Shown: piece after piece, positions 16,250 through 26,072 of the stretch | How positions within the stretch are numbered: position 1 is the stretch's first letter | Layout: each line of letters starts with the position of its first letter | Origin: Thioclava indica | GTDB taxonomy: Bacteria; Pseudomonadota; Alphaproteobacteria; Rhodobacterales; Rhodobacteraceae | Length of the DNA: 35,919 bases | Reading direction: 5' to 3' | NCBI RefSeq assembly: GCF_000714545.1 | Contig: NZ_AUNB01000032.1 | Location: 1 to 35,919, forward strand | Notes under the pieces: generated by a model | Seen by the model: the letters and a program-made list of their open reading frames with translations, nothing else | Database searches by the model: none | Told to the model about the DNA's origin: nothing | Program-made: the position numbers and the translations under genes

Positions 16250-17522
16250 GCCCGAACATCGCAATGACCGTCATCATCATCAGCGATTGAATATCGTTTT
16301 GCGCCAGAAAGTTGCTTTCTGACAGGTTAAGCACCACCATCACCCCGATGCTCACATTCATCCAGGCCCATCCCGCTTCGGGCTGCGCGCAGAGCAACAC
16401 GCCCCCCCGCCGGATCGCGCGCGCAATCGTCAACATCAGCAGCACCAGCCCCGGAACTCCGAAATTCAGCAGCATATCGCGATAGCCGTTATGGGCGTGC
16501 GGCGGAATCCATTGCAGCGTCTCCTCGATAACGTATTTAGCGGGGTTGGCTGCGCTCCAGAACGCGCCATAGCCATACCCTTGCCAAGGCCGCTGGCCGA
16601 TATAGCCATCTACCAGATGCCACAGCGGCACGCGCCCGGTCAGCGTCGTGTCCCTCCCCAGTGATTCCAGCACAGGCACCAGAAACTCGCCCAGGAATAA
16701 CAAACATAGCGCGGCAAGTTGCAACGCCACCAACACTAAAAGCGCACGTGCAAGGCCGCGCTTTCTCTGCAAAAGCGTGTAAAATCCGAACAGCGTCAAT
16801 CCAGTGATTGCCGCCAGCAAGCTGGTTGAGGATTGCGACAATACGAGGCAGGCAATGCTGGCCAGCAACAAGGCGACACCACGGCGAAACAACCGCCCCC
16901 CTGCATCCGCCATCAATCCAAGCGCAAGAATGAAGGCCAAAGATGCAGCCCAACCCAGAACGTTCTTATGGGTATAAATACCACGCAGGCCGGTATCATC
17001 GGGCATAAAGGCGATCTGGGGCGCGAGCATGCCAGCGATCAGGCTCAGGCCCAGACAGGCCCCCAAGATGGATGAGAACAGCACCAAAAGCTGGCGCGGC
17101 GTAAACCGGATCGCCAACAGATAGGCCAGCAACATCGCCGCCATCAGCGCAATCGCGCGGCGTAGCGTGATCGAGGGCGCAATCGACCAGAAGGTCGAGG
17201 TAAAAGCCAGCAGAGCAAGCATGAACATCGGCAAGGTTCGCCGGATCGCCAGCAATAGCGCGCCCAGATGCCGCCCCAACAGGATCACCGTGATCGCAAT
17301 CACCGGAATCTGAAGCAGACGCAGAACGCCGCGCTCTGAATCGCCAAGGCTGCCCGACTGCACCATCAGCAACAGTGGAAATACCGCGCCGGACAACAGG
17401 AACAGCGCGATCGCAACACCCCACCACTCCAGCGCGCGCCAGCTTAGCCGCACGGCATGGCGACGCGCAGGACGCCCATTCGCGGGCAAGGCTGATCTGG
17501 TCGCAGATGTGAAGGCAGGCAA
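16233..17522 (-). CDS. Wzy-like polymerase / O-antigen ligase family membrane protein
   Basis: A 429-residue protein with about ten or more transmembrane helices and one large periplasmic loop (about 285-345) that carries LTGRVPLWHL, GYGYGAFW and PPHAHNGYRDMLLNFG, hallmarks of the PF04932 family. In Wzx/Wzy systems such a protein joins flipped repeat units. THKNVLGW (about 183-190) is another family motif. The start is a TTG at 17522 with GGAG eight bases upstream; no better ATG is found. It stands alone on the minus strand, divergent from the ExoF-like operon. A ligase role is possible but less likely beside EPS export genes. Confidence 0.82.
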   Translation of the reverse strand: MPAFTSATRSALPANGRPARRHAVRLSWRALEWWGVAIALFLLSGAVFPLLLMVQSGSLGDSERGVLRLLQIPVIAITVILLGRHLGALLLAIRRTLPMFMLALLAFTSTFWSIAPSITLRRAIALMAAMLLAYLLAIRFTPRQLLVLFSSILGACLGLSLIAGMLAPQIAFMPDDTGLRGIYTHKNVLGWAASLAFILALGLMADAGGRLFRRGVALLLASIACLVLSQSSTSLLAAITGLTLFGFYTLLQRKRGLARALLVLVALQLAALCLLFLGEFLVPVLESLGRDTTLTGRVPLWHLVDGYIGQRPWQGYGYGAFWSAANPAKYVIEETLQWIPPHAHNGYRDMLLNFGVPGLVLLMLTIARAIRRGGVLLCAQPEAGWAWMNVSIGVMVVLNLSESNFLAQNDIQSLMMMTVIAMFGLRAPR

Positions 17523-17770
17523 TGGCTGGTCTCCGGCTGATCCCTCTCAGGGGCGCGCCCCCAAGCTTGCGCGCGCAGTCGGGCGCGCGAAAGCCCGCTT
17601 TCCGCATGGTCGCGCATCATCTGGATGAGGGCGCAGGCCCGACGCGGTGTCAAAAGGGGTAGAAATCCGCGCCGCTTACGCCTGATAGGCATGTTAGGTC
17701 TGCGCCGCGAACCCGCTACTCTGGGGTGTCTGGCCGGGATGTCTGGCCCATCACGCCGCTGGAGGGAACC

Positions 17771-19042
17771 GTGGGGATATCTTCTAAAATGCGCAACGCC
17801 ATCCGTGGCCTGCCTTTCGCGCTGGTCCTTGCGCTGGTGCTTTTGGCGCAGGGTGCACCCGCCCGTGCCGATACGCTGGTCGAGCGTGGTGATGTGCTTT
17901 ACGTCTCGGTTGTCGGCACACCCGAGATGACACGCGATGCACGCGTGGATGCCGATGGTCGCGTCCGCCTGCCCCTGATCGGGGGCATCAAGGTGGCGGG
18001 CAGCGATCTTGATACGATCAGCACGCGCATTAAGGCGGCGCTGGTTAAAGACAATATCCTGCTCAATCCGGTGGTGCTGGTCGAAATCTCGAAATACCGG
18101 CCGATCTATATCGGGGGCGCGGTGAAACGCAGCGGCGCGGTGCCCTATGAGCCGGGCTTGACGGTGCGCCATGCGCTGATTTCGGCGGGCGGGCTGGAAA
18201 CCGCTTCGAACGTAGAGCCGGTTGGTCTTGGGCAGGTGCTCGAACTGCTGGCCCGACAACGCGCCACATCTCTGTCGCTGGCGCAGACCGATAGCGAGAT
18301 CACACGCCTCAAAGCCCAGCTTGCCCAAATCGAAGCCGCCACGCCAAGCCCGCCAGACTCAGCACCAAACAACTCAGCACCAAACAACTCGGGGCCAAAC
18401 AACACCGCCCCGACCGCCAGCCTCCCCGAGACCGTCACGATCCGCAAACTCGATTCCGATCTACTGCACGATCTGGCCTTCCAGCGCGCCTCGAACCTTG
18501 CCTATGCTAAAACCGCCGTAAAGCTCGCCGAGGTCGAAATCGACGTGCTGGAACAGCAAGCCAGCTTTCAGAAAAAGGAGCAGCAGTTGCAGCATGACGA
18601 GGTCGAGCGCACCCGCACCCTTGTCGAACGCGGGCTGGTGCCACTGCCGCAACTGATGGAATTGCAGCGCGAAGATTCCCGCCTCTCGCGCGACCTGCTG
18701 GAAAATTACGCCTTCGCCGCGCGGGCGCGCCAATCCATGGAGCGCATCCGCCATGAAACAAACATCGTAGCGACGCAAGACCGCATCAAGACCCGCGAGG
18801 CCTATCGCGCGGCGCTGCGTGAACGCGCCGCCCTGCAATCCGAATTGGACATCATCGCCGGACATTTGCTGGCAGCGGGGCAAAAGCGCGATCCGCAATC
18901 CGGGCTTGCTGCCATCGAACCAAGCGTCACGATCTATCGCCGCACCGGTGGCGAGACCCGCGCCGTGCCCGCTACGATGGAAACCAGTCTGGACCCCGGC
19001 GATATCGTCGAGCTGAGCCTGCCCGACATGCCGCGTGGCTAA
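17771..19042 (+). CDS. ExoF-like polysaccharide export protein (OPX family)
   Basis: A 423-residue secreted protein. A signal peptide ends near ARA|D (33); no lipobox cysteine is present, unlike Wza. Residues 36-110 are the Poly_export domain (GDVLYVSVVGTPEM, VDADGRVRLPLIGGIKVAG) and 112-160 an SLBB-like domain. Then come about 170-380 of helical coiled coil interrupted by a Pro/Asn repeat linker at about 195-215, as in rhizobial ExoF. The GTG at 17771 follows GGAGGG by four bases; the ATG at 17789 has no ribosome site. It should form the outer-envelope exit for the EPS with the ExoP-like protein of the same operon. Confidence 0.87.
   Translation: MGISSKMRNAIRGLPFALVLALVLLAQGAPARADTLVERGDVLYVSVVGTPEMTRDARVDADGRVRLPLIGGIKVAGSDLDTISTRIKAALVKDNILLNPVVLVEISKYRPIYIGGAVKRSGAVPYEPGLTVRHALISAGGLETASNVEPVGLGQVLELLARQRATSLSLAQTDSEITRLKAQLAQIEAATPSPPDSAPNNSAPNNSGPNNTAPTASLPETVTIRKLDSDLLHDLAFQRASNLAYAKTAVKLAEVEIDVLEQQASFQKKEQQLQHDEVERTRTLVERGLVPLPQLMELQREDSRLSRDLLENYAFAARARQSMERIRHETNIVATQDRIKTREAYRAALRERAALQSELDIIAGHLLAAGQKRDPQSGLAAIEPSVTIYRRTGGETRAVPATMETSLDPGDIVELSLPDMPRG
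18359..18403 (+). repeat. 15-bp tandem repeat in the export protein gene
   Basis: Three in-frame copies of a 15-bp unit: TCAGCACCAAACAAC twice, then TCGGGGCCAAACAAC. They encode (S-A/G-P-N-N)3 in the linker between the two coiled-coil parts. Copy changes would alter linker length without a frameshift. Confidence 0.85.
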
Positions 19043-19068
19043 AGCCGCGCCCACAGGAGCCTCGTCCA

Positions 19069-20019
19069 ATGACCTCACCTTTGATCAGCGTCATCATCAA
19101 CAATTACAATTACGGTGCCTACCTCGCCCGCGCGGTGCAAAGCGCGCTTGATCAGACCGATATGCGCGTCGAGGTGATCGTGGTCGATGACGGGTCCAGC
19201 GATGACAGCCGCGCGGTGATCGAAACTTTTGACGATCAGATCACGGCGGTGTTTCAGCCCAATGCCGGACAGGCCGCCGCGATCAATACCGGGGTGCGCC
19301 ACAGCAAGGGCGAGATCCTGTGCTTTCTGGATGCCGATGATTGGTGCGCACCTGGCAAACTGGCTGCCATCGCGACGGCCTTTGATGTAGATGCCCGCGT
19401 CGGGCTGGTATATCATCGCCTTCAGCCCGTGCGCCCCGATGGGAGCAACGCGTTCGCGCCGATCCCGCGCAGCCTGTGTGACGGCGATCTGGCACCGCGG
19501 ATGACGCGCTCGGGCGGGCGCTGGTCGTTTCCGATGACCTCTGCCGTTTCGGTGCGCCGCGATCTGTGGGAGCGCATCGGCGACATTCCCGACAGCTTTC
19601 GCATCTCTGCCGATGCCTGGCTGGTCGGGATCTATCCGTTTTTCGCGCGCGTCGCTGCCCTGCCTGAATCCTTGGGCTATTACCTCATTCACAATAACAA
19701 CTGGTATCGCGCGCAAGACGATGCAGCGATGTTGCATAAACGCATGGCGCATTGGGCCGCGACCGTTGCGGCCACCAATCAATTTCTGGCCGCGCGAGGG
19801 CTCCCGCATCGGCTTGATCTGGCGGAACACTTCCCCTACCAGATCGCGCGCGCGCGCCTTGAGGGGGCCTCGCCCGGCGCACGGCTGGCGCTGCTTTGGG
19901 AGGGCCTGCGCGATCCCGCAGAGCCCAACCTCGCCCGCCGCATCCGCGACAGCTTGCGCGCGACAGGGCAGATTTCGGGCGCAGGCATGGGCACAACCGC
20001 CCCGATCGGCGCACCATGA
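19069..20019 (+). CDS. Family 2 glycosyltransferase
   Basis: A 316-residue GT-A enzyme. SVIINNYNYGAYL (7-19) is the start strand, VVDDGSSDDS follows, and LDADD (about 90) is the metal- and nucleotide-binding DxD. No transmembrane segments are seen, so it is a cytoplasmic or peripheral enzyme that adds a sugar to the lipid-linked repeat. The ATG follows AGGAG and the stop overlaps the next start (ATGA). Donor and linkage are not predictable. Confidence 0.9.
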   Translation: MTSPLISVIINNYNYGAYLARAVQSALDQTDMRVEVIVVDDGSSDDSRAVIETFDDQITAVFQPNAGQAAAINTGVRHSKGEILCFLDADDWCAPGKLAAIATAFDVDARVGLVYHRLQPVRPDGSNAFAPIPRSLCDGDLAPRMTRSGGRWSFPMTSAVSVRRDLWERIGDIPDSFRISADAWLVGIYPFFARVAALPESLGYYLIHNNNWYRAQDDAAMLHKRMAHWAATVAATNQFLAARGLPHRLDLAEHFPYQIARARLEGASPGARLALLWEGLRDPAEPNLARRIRDSLRATGQISGAGMGTTAPIGAP

Positions 20020-21119
20020 AGCTGCTGCTGATCGGGTCCGAGCCAGTCGATTACACCATCGCATTCGCCAATGGTGTCGCGGCCAATATGCCGGTGACAC
20101 TGGTCGCTCCGCGCGCGCGGTTCGCGGCGCTGCGTGATGCGCTTGACCCCGCAGTCGAGTTGATCCTGCTGGACTGGCCGCGCCATCGCAGCCTTGCCAA
20201 TCCGCTGTTTCTCGCGCGCCTGACACGACTGATCCGGCAGCGCAAACCCGACCTTATCCATCTGCTAAGCAACACCGCGTTCTGGCTCAATCTGGCGGTG
20301 CCGTTCTGGCGCCCGATCCCGCTGCTCACGACAATCCACGACACGCGCCTGCACCCCGGAGATCGCGACACGGCCACGCTGCCGGCTTGGGCACCGCGGC
20401 TGATGGTGCGCCAGTCGGGCGATGTTGTCGTGCATGGCGAAGGCCTGCGCGAAAGTGCTGCCCTGACATTTCACAAACCCGTTGATCGCATCCATGTGCT
20501 GCCCCATCCCGCGATGCCGCGCTACGGAGATCTCGCGCGTGTCAAGGGGATGGCGCGGCGCGCGCCGGATGGCAGTTTCCGCGTTTTGCTGTTTGGCCGG
20601 GTCTTTGCCTATAAGGGGCTTGATACCTTGCTGCGCGCCGAGGCGCTGCTGGGCGATCGCGTGCCGGGCTTGCGCATCGTGGTGGCCGGGCGCGGCGATG
20701 ATCCGATGGCGCTGCGCGATCTGATGGGGCGGCCGGAATGCTACGATATCCGCCACCGCTTTATCGAAGATCCCGAGGTGGCGCAGCTTTTTCTGGATGC
20801 CGATCTGGTGGTTCTGCCCTATCGCGAAGCGTCGCAAAGCGGGGTGCTGCCGGTCGCGGCCACTTTTGGTAAGCCCGTGGTGGTCACCGACGTGGGCGAG
20901 CTGCGCGCCAGTGTCGAGCCGAACGGAACGGGGCTTGTCGTGCCCCCCAATGATCCCGCGCAGCTTGCGGATGCGATTGCTCGCATGGCGCAGGACGACA
21001 GCGCGTTGCGAGCGCAATGCGCTGCGCGGGCGCGCCATTGGGCGGAAACCGTGGTCGCCCCCCGGATCGTGGGGACGCGGGCCTATCAGCTTTACACCCG
21101 CATCCTCCAAAGGGCCTAG
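20016..21119 (+). CDS. Group 1 (GT4) glycosyltransferase
   Basis: A 367-residue GT-B enzyme. The C-terminal donor domain shows VLLFGRVFAYKGLDTLL (about 190-206), IVVAGRGDDP and LPYREASQSGVLPVAATFGKP, with the first Glu of the usual EX7E motif but Ala near the second position. The ATG overlaps the stop of the GT2 gene; a longer frame beginning at 19896 merely runs through that gene. Followed by a 105-bp gap without a clear signal. Confidence 0.88.
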   Translation: MKLLLIGSEPVDYTIAFANGVAANMPVTLVAPRARFAALRDALDPAVELILLDWPRHRSLANPLFLARLTRLIRQRKPDLIHLLSNTAFWLNLAVPFWRPIPLLTTIHDTRLHPGDRDTATLPAWAPRLMVRQSGDVVVHGEGLRESAALTFHKPVDRIHVLPHPAMPRYGDLARVKGMARRAPDGSFRVLLFGRVFAYKGLDTLLRAEALLGDRVPGLRIVVAGRGDDPMALRDLMGRPECYDIRHRFIEDPEVAQLFLDADLVVLPYREASQSGVLPVAATFGKPVVVTDVGELRASVEPNGTGLVVPPNDPAQLADAIARMAQDDSALRAQCAARARHWAETVVAPRIVGTRAYQLYTRILQRA

Positions 21120-21224
21120 GCGGTCCTCCAAACAGATGGGCGCGATATCGGGAAGTCACGTTGTCTGGCGCGCGGTCCTGCCGGACAGTTGAAATCAAAG
21201 CCGACAGCGACCGGGTGGGGAAAC

Positions 21225-22388
21225 GTGCGCAAAACCAATCATAACCGTCCAAAGGTCATGCCAGAGCCAAGCGTGCGCCACTACGTCGCCGGGGGCACCG
21301 AGCATGGCGGGGGCATTGGCCGGTTGATCGGCTATATCCTGACGGCGCAGCCCCAAAGCGCGCATGATCAGCTTGTCACCGATACACGCGGAGCGCGCTG
21401 GAGCAAGCTGCGCTCGCCGCCCCTGTTGTGGGCCGCGATGGCGGTGATGGTGAAAGACCGTCTGCTGGCGCCGGACCGGGTGCATCATCTCCATATTGCC
21501 GGACGCGGCAGCACAGCGCGCAAGGTGATCTTGGGCGGGCTGGCGCGCGGGCTTGGCTGCACCCATGTGCTGCACCTACATGATTTCGACTATGCCAGCG
21601 ATTTCCTACGCCGCCCGCCATGGCAAAGGCGCGCGATCCGTGCGCTGTTTCGCGGTGCCGATCGCGTCATCGTTCTGGGCGAGCGCGACCGTTCAACGGC
21701 CAGCGATCTGCTGGGCGTGCCTGCGCGCAGCATCAGCGTGCTACACAATGCCGTGCCCGATCCGCGCCAAAGTGGCAATGCAACGCTGGACCCCCCTGCG
21801 CCAGACGCGCCCGCGCGGATCGTGTTCCTTGGCCAGCTGGGACCGCGCAAGGGCGTGCCAGAATTGCTCAATGCGCTTTCCCATCCCGCCATGGCATCGC
21901 TGAACTGGACCGCTGTTGTGGCAGGCGATGGCCCTGTCGATCACTACCGCGCCGAAGCTGCGCAGCTGGGCCTGTCAGATCGGGTGACGCTGCCCGGCTG
22001 GCTTGACCGTGCGCAGACCCGCGCACTGTCCGAAAGCTCTGATATCCTTGCGCTACCCTCTCATGCCGAGGGCATGGCGATGGCGGTCCTTGAAGGACTG
22101 GCACATGGGCTTGCCGTGGTGACGACCCGCGTGGGCGCGCATGAAGAAATCCTGCACGATGAAGAGACCTGCCGCTTCGTTCCCGTGGGCGATGTCGAGG
22201 CGCTGGCACGCGCGCTTGCCGATCTGGTCGCCCATCCCGAAACCCGCGCGCAACTCGCCATGGCGGGGCGCGATCAATATCGGAACGCGCTTAGCATCGA
22301 GGCCTATATCGGCAAGCTCGACGCCATGCATCGTTCGGTTTCCAGAGGCGCTCTGCGTGGCGCTTCAGCCCAGCGAGGCACCGTATGA
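21225..22388 (+). CDS. Group 1 (GT4) glycosyltransferase
   Basis: A GT-B enzyme of about 387 residues. VFLGQLGPRKGVPELL and a canonical EX7E in AEGMAMAVLEGLAHG are present in the C-terminal donor domain; HVLHLHDFDYASDF in the N-terminal half is typical of this type. The start is uncertain: GTG at 21225 (GGTGGGG four bases upstream) is preferred, with TTG at 21189 and ATG at 21258 possible. The stop overlaps the co-polymerase start (ATGA), tying it to export. Confidence 0.87.
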   Translation: MRKTNHNRPKVMPEPSVRHYVAGGTEHGGGIGRLIGYILTAQPQSAHDQLVTDTRGARWSKLRSPPLLWAAMAVMVKDRLLAPDRVHHLHIAGRGSTARKVILGGLARGLGCTHVLHLHDFDYASDFLRRPPWQRRAIRALFRGADRVIVLGERDRSTASDLLGVPARSISVLHNAVPDPRQSGNATLDPPAPDAPARIVFLGQLGPRKGVPELLNALSHPAMASLNWTAVVAGDGPVDHYRAEAAQLGLSDRVTLPGWLDRAQTRALSESSDILALPSHAEGMAMAVLEGLAHGLAVVTTRVGAHEEILHDEETCRFVPVGDVEALARALADLVAHPETRAQLAMAGRDQYRNALSIEAYIGKLDAMHRSVSRGALRGASAQRGTV

Positions 22389-24568
22389 ACCAGCTTCAAC
22401 CTAATCGAGCCTCGCGTTCGACCTTTGCCGCTCCTGAACCCGCACGACCGCGCGAGGCCGATTTCGACCTCAGCGCGACGCTGCGCATGGTGCGCCGCAA
22501 CGCGCGGTTTATTGCGGCAGTCACCGCCCTGCTGACGCTTGCCACCCTGCCCTTCATTATCGCGATCGAGCCGTCCTATCGCGCGCAGGCCCGGTTTTTG
22601 ATCCATCCCACCTTGTCGATCGACACCAGCAACGAGACGCTTGCCCCCGATCTGAGCGACGAGGTCGAGCGGCTGCGCTCACGCGGGATTGCCGATCAGG
22701 TCATCGCGCATTTCGATCTGACCGCCAATCCCGAGTTCAATCCGCAACTGGCCCCGCCCGGCCCGTTGCGTAGCACTTGGACGGCGGTGAAGTCGGCCCT
22801 GAGCGGCATGCCTGCGCCGCCGCCCCAAGAGACGCCAGATCGCGTTTTGTCAAACTATTATCAGCACCTCTCGGTCTGGCACGAAACCAAAAGCCAAGTG
22901 GTGCAGATCAGCTTTACCGCTCGCGATCCCCAGCTTGCGGCAGATGTGCCCAACGCGATGATCGGTATCTATCTGGCCGATCGCGAGGCCAAACATCAGC
23001 AAAGGATCTCAGGGGCGTTGGCGTTGCTTGATACCCAGATCGCTGCGCAGAAAAGCAATGTCGCAAGTGCGGCCGCCGAAGCGCAGGCCTATCAGCAAGA
23101 AAGTGGCGTCACCTCGGTCGGACGCTCGGAAACGCTGGAGCAAAGCCGCATCGTTCTGGTCAATGAACAACTGTCCGATATTCAGCGCCAGATGGCGGAA
23201 CTGCGTGGCAAGCTGCGCTCGGTGGATGCTGCGCTTGCAGACGGCAACGGCATTACGCAGGACGAGCCCGAGGAAATCGGCGAACTGCGCAAGGCGCTGC
23301 AACTGCGCAAACGCGCGCTGGCCCAACTGACGGCAAGCTATGGCGAAGCTTATGGCGGGGTGATGATGGAACGCGCCCATATCGCCGAGATCGAAAGCTC
23401 GATCCGGGCGGCACTTGGCGAATGGGCTGGCTCGATGCGCGCCCAGCTTGGCCAGTTCAAGGATGAGGAAGCGCGTCTGGCGCGCACCAGCGATCGCCTT
23501 CAGGGCACGTTGTCCAAGACCACCGTGGCCGAGTTGAACCTGATCAACCTGATCCGGCGCGCCGATGCCCAGCGCGCAATTCTCGATGGCTATGAGAATC
23601 AACGCCGCCAGTTAGAGGCGCGCCTGTCCCAGCCTGCGCTGGACCTTGAAATGATTGCCCCCGCAGTGCCGCCGATCTGGCCCGAGGGGCGGGGGCGCAA
23701 GATCTATCTGATCGTCACGTTCCTCGCATCGACCCTTCTGGCGCTGACCTTGGCGGGGGGGCGCGAGCTGATTGATCGCAAGGCGCGCTCGCTGACGCAA
23801 TTCGAGGATGACCCCGATCTTGTGGCGGTCGGGATGCTGCCCGCATTGCGGCGCCGCGATACGGCAGGCAGCAGCGAGCGCCATCTCAGGACGGCGCTGA
23901 GTTCGAGCATTGCGATGATCTCTGCGCAGGAAGGCGGGGCGCTGCCGCGCAGCCTGATGATCACGCCGGTGCAGCCCCATGATGGCGCGCGTTTCGTCGG
24001 GTATCGAATGGCGCGCGAATTGGTTGCAAGCGGTCAGGCTGTGTTGCTGATCGACACGGTTGGCAAGCGTGAACCGTGGTATATCGAGCGCCTGCCCGCG
24101 TTTCTGCATCCCGACAAGGCGCTGTCCCAGACCGGCCCGGGCGGGCTGGCCGAACATCTGCGCGAGGGGCGCGATCTGGGCGAGCTGGTCGATTGTCTGG
24201 ACACGGACGGGCTGCGCATTCTGCATCGTGGCAACGGGCCGATCCCGGCTCTCGAAGACGGGCAAGCCATTCGCTCGATCCTAAAATATGCCTCGACCCA
24301 TCGTCTAATGGCGATCTTCGTTTGCCCGCCTGCGCTTAGCAGTGCCTCGACGACCCATATCGCCTCGGTGATGGAAGAGGTTCTGATGGTCGTGGGCTGG
24401 GGACGCACGCCGCTGGATACGGTGCGCGCAAACGCCAGTCACTTGCAGATGGCGGGGGTGGACAAGGTTCTGACGCTGCTTAACCGCGTCGACCCACAGC
24501 GTCAGGCGCTGTATCCGTTTGGCGATGGCACGGCCTTTGCCCATGCCGCGCGCGCCGATGCCTGGTAG
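22385..24568 (+). CDS. ExoP/GumC-like polysaccharide co-polymerase with degenerate kinase domain
   Basis: A 727-residue inner-membrane chain-length regulator. TM1 is about 41-61, a long periplasmic coiled coil spans about 200-420 and TM2 is about 439-459. The C-terminal region (about 515-727) corresponds to the BY-kinase ATPase domain. Where Walker A (GEGKS/T) is expected it reads MITPVQPHDGARFVGYRMAR, without Gly-Lys-Ser. A Walker A'-like VLLIDT (about 551-556) remains, but there is no Tyr-rich tail. It probably lacks kinase activity and serves as a structural PCP. It is the last gene of the ExoF-like operon. A GC hairpin follows. Confidence 0.86.
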   Translation: MNQLQPNRASRSTFAAPEPARPREADFDLSATLRMVRRNARFIAAVTALLTLATLPFIIAIEPSYRAQARFLIHPTLSIDTSNETLAPDLSDEVERLRSRGIADQVIAHFDLTANPEFNPQLAPPGPLRSTWTAVKSALSGMPAPPPQETPDRVLSNYYQHLSVWHETKSQVVQISFTARDPQLAADVPNAMIGIYLADREAKHQQRISGALALLDTQIAAQKSNVASAAAEAQAYQQESGVTSVGRSETLEQSRIVLVNEQLSDIQRQMAELRGKLRSVDAALADGNGITQDEPEEIGELRKALQLRKRALAQLTASYGEAYGGVMMERAHIAEIESSIRAALGEWAGSMRAQLGQFKDEEARLARTSDRLQGTLSKTTVAELNLINLIRRADAQRAILDGYENQRRQLEARLSQPALDLEMIAPAVPPIWPEGRGRKIYLIVTFLASTLLALTLAGGRELIDRKARSLTQFEDDPDLVAVGMLPALRRRDTAGSSERHLRTALSSSIAMISAQEGGALPRSLMITPVQPHDGARFVGYRMARELVASGQAVLLIDTVGKREPWYIERLPAFLHPDKALSQTGPGGLAEHLREGRDLGELVDCLDTDGLRILHRGNGPIPALEDGQAIRSILKYASTHRLMAIFVCPPALSSASTTHIASVMEEVLMVVGWGRTPLDTVRANASHLQMAGVDKVLTLLNRVDPQRQALYPFGDGTAFAHAARADAW

Positions 24569-24601
24569 GTTCGCGGCGCGCCGGATGCGTAAGACAGACA
24601 T

Positions 24602-24624
24602 CGCGCAAGGGCGTCGCCTGCGCG
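24602..24624. terminator. Hairpin between converging operons
   Basis: CGCGCA (24602-24607) pairs with TGCGCG (24619-24624), and GGCG/CGCC can extend the stem across a small bulge. It lies 34 bp after the co-polymerase stop. No U-run follows, so any termination would be non-canonical. Confidence 0.4.
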
Positions 24625-24761
24625 ACTGAAGGGGCTGGCGGCTCAGATTGTAGCCCCCCCACCCGCCACACCAACTCTCGCGTCTCAAGATGGCAGGTTT
24701 GTGTCTGCGCCCCCGTGCGCGCTGCGCCGCGAGCCACCGGCTCGCCGCTTTGCTGTGCGCC

Positions 24762-26072
24762 TTAGCCGCGGAAGGCGCGGGCGAAATAGTCGCTGAGGGG
24801 TTTGACGAGATAGGCCAGCGGCGTGCGATCCTGCGTACGGATGAACACCTCGACCGGCATGCCGGGGATCAGGGTGACATCGTCTGGCAGACGCTCGCGC
24901 TCGCTCTCGCTGAGGGTGATTTCGACGCGGTAATAGCTCGCCTTCGAGCTTTCATCCGTAAACGCATCCGCCGAGATCTGCACGACTTTCCCGGTCAGTT
25001 CCGGCGTCGTGCGCCGATCCAGCGCCGAAAAGCGCACGCGCACGTCCTGCCCGATGCGGATCTGGTCGATATGGCTTGGCACGACCTGCGCGTGAATGAC
25101 CAGCGGGCGGTCCTGCGGCACGATAAACAGGACTTGATCGGCAGGCTTGAGCACCGAGCGCGGCGCAAAGACCTGCAACCCGTAAACCACACCCGACACC
25201 GGCGCGGCGATCTCCAGCCGGTCGATCTGCTCGATCAGCGACAGGCGTTGCTCGCGCAGTTCCAGCTCGCGATATTGCAGGTCTTGCAACGTCGTGTTGG
25301 TCTCTTCGCGCAGGCCAGATTGCAGCTTTAGCAGCTCGATATCAATCTCGGTCATGCGGCCCTCGGCTTGCGCCTTTTGCGCGGTCAACTCACCCAGACT
25401 GCCCATCAGCCCCGCCTCTTCGCGCCGCAGGGACAGCACGCGCGAGGCCTGTGCCAGCCCGCGATCCAGCAGCGATTGCTGATCGCTCAACTCGCCGCTG
25501 ATCAAGTCGGTTTGCTGGCTCAGCGCGCTTTGCTGCGCCACGATCCCCTTGATCTGATCGGCGATCTGCAGCTTGCGTTTCTTAAGCTGCGAGACTTCAT
25601 TCGTCAGCGTCTCGGCGCGCGCGGCCAGTAGACGCCTTTGACCATCCATCAAGCCTTGAATATCGGCATTCTCGCGCGCCGCCTTGACGACCAGCGGGTC
25701 GAAGGTGATCTCGCTGTTGCCATCGCGCTCGGCCTCAAGGCGGCCCCGCCGCGCCATCAGCTCATAAAGCTCGTTTTCCGTAATCAGCAACTTGGATTTG
25801 AGCGTCGTGGGATCAAGGCGCAGCAAGGGCTGCCCGGCCTGAACCATCTCGCCCTCATCGACCAGAATCTCTGAAACCACCCCGCCATCGGGATGCTGCA
25901 CGACCTGGCGGTTCTGATCGACTTCGATGCGACCATTGGCGATCACCGCCCCCGCGATATTGGTGAATGCCGCCCAACTGCCAAAACCGCCCAGCAGCAG
26001 GACAAGGCCGAACACCCCAATCGAAATCGGCCAATATGCGGACCATGCCGGGCGCGGTGCGCGCTTCATCAT
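24762..26072 (-). CDS. Type I secretion membrane fusion protein (HlyD/PrsE family)
   Basis: A 436-residue adaptor. One membrane helix (about 15-37) is followed by a lipoyl/barrel half (NGRIEVDQNRQVVQHPDGG, GEMVQAGQPLLRLD). A long alpha-helical hairpin spans about 105-285, then the second half (IAAPVSGVVYGLQVF) and a beta-barrel domain, ending with the family C-terminus EVFIRTQDRTPLAYLVKPL. It links the inner-membrane ABC exporter to an outer-membrane TolC-type channel, which is not in the window. The ATG at 26072 overlaps the ABC stop (ATGA) behind a GGGGG. Confidence 0.92.
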   Translation of the reverse strand: MMKRAPRPAWSAYWPISIGVFGLVLLLGGFGSWAAFTNIAGAVIANGRIEVDQNRQVVQHPDGGVVSEILVDEGEMVQAGQPLLRLDPTTLKSKLLITENELYELMARRGRLEAERDGNSEITFDPLVVKAARENADIQGLMDGQRRLLAARAETLTNEVSQLKKRKLQIADQIKGIVAQQSALSQQTDLISGELSDQQSLLDRGLAQASRVLSLRREEAGLMGSLGELTAQKAQAEGRMTEIDIELLKLQSGLREETNTTLQDLQYRELELREQRLSLIEQIDRLEIAAPVSGVVYGLQVFAPRSVLKPADQVLFIVPQDRPLVIHAQVVPSHIDQIRIGQDVRVRFSALDRRTTPELTGKVVQISADAFTDESSKASYYRVEITLSESERERLPDDVTLIPGMPVEVFIRTQDRTPLAYLVKPLSDYFARAFRG

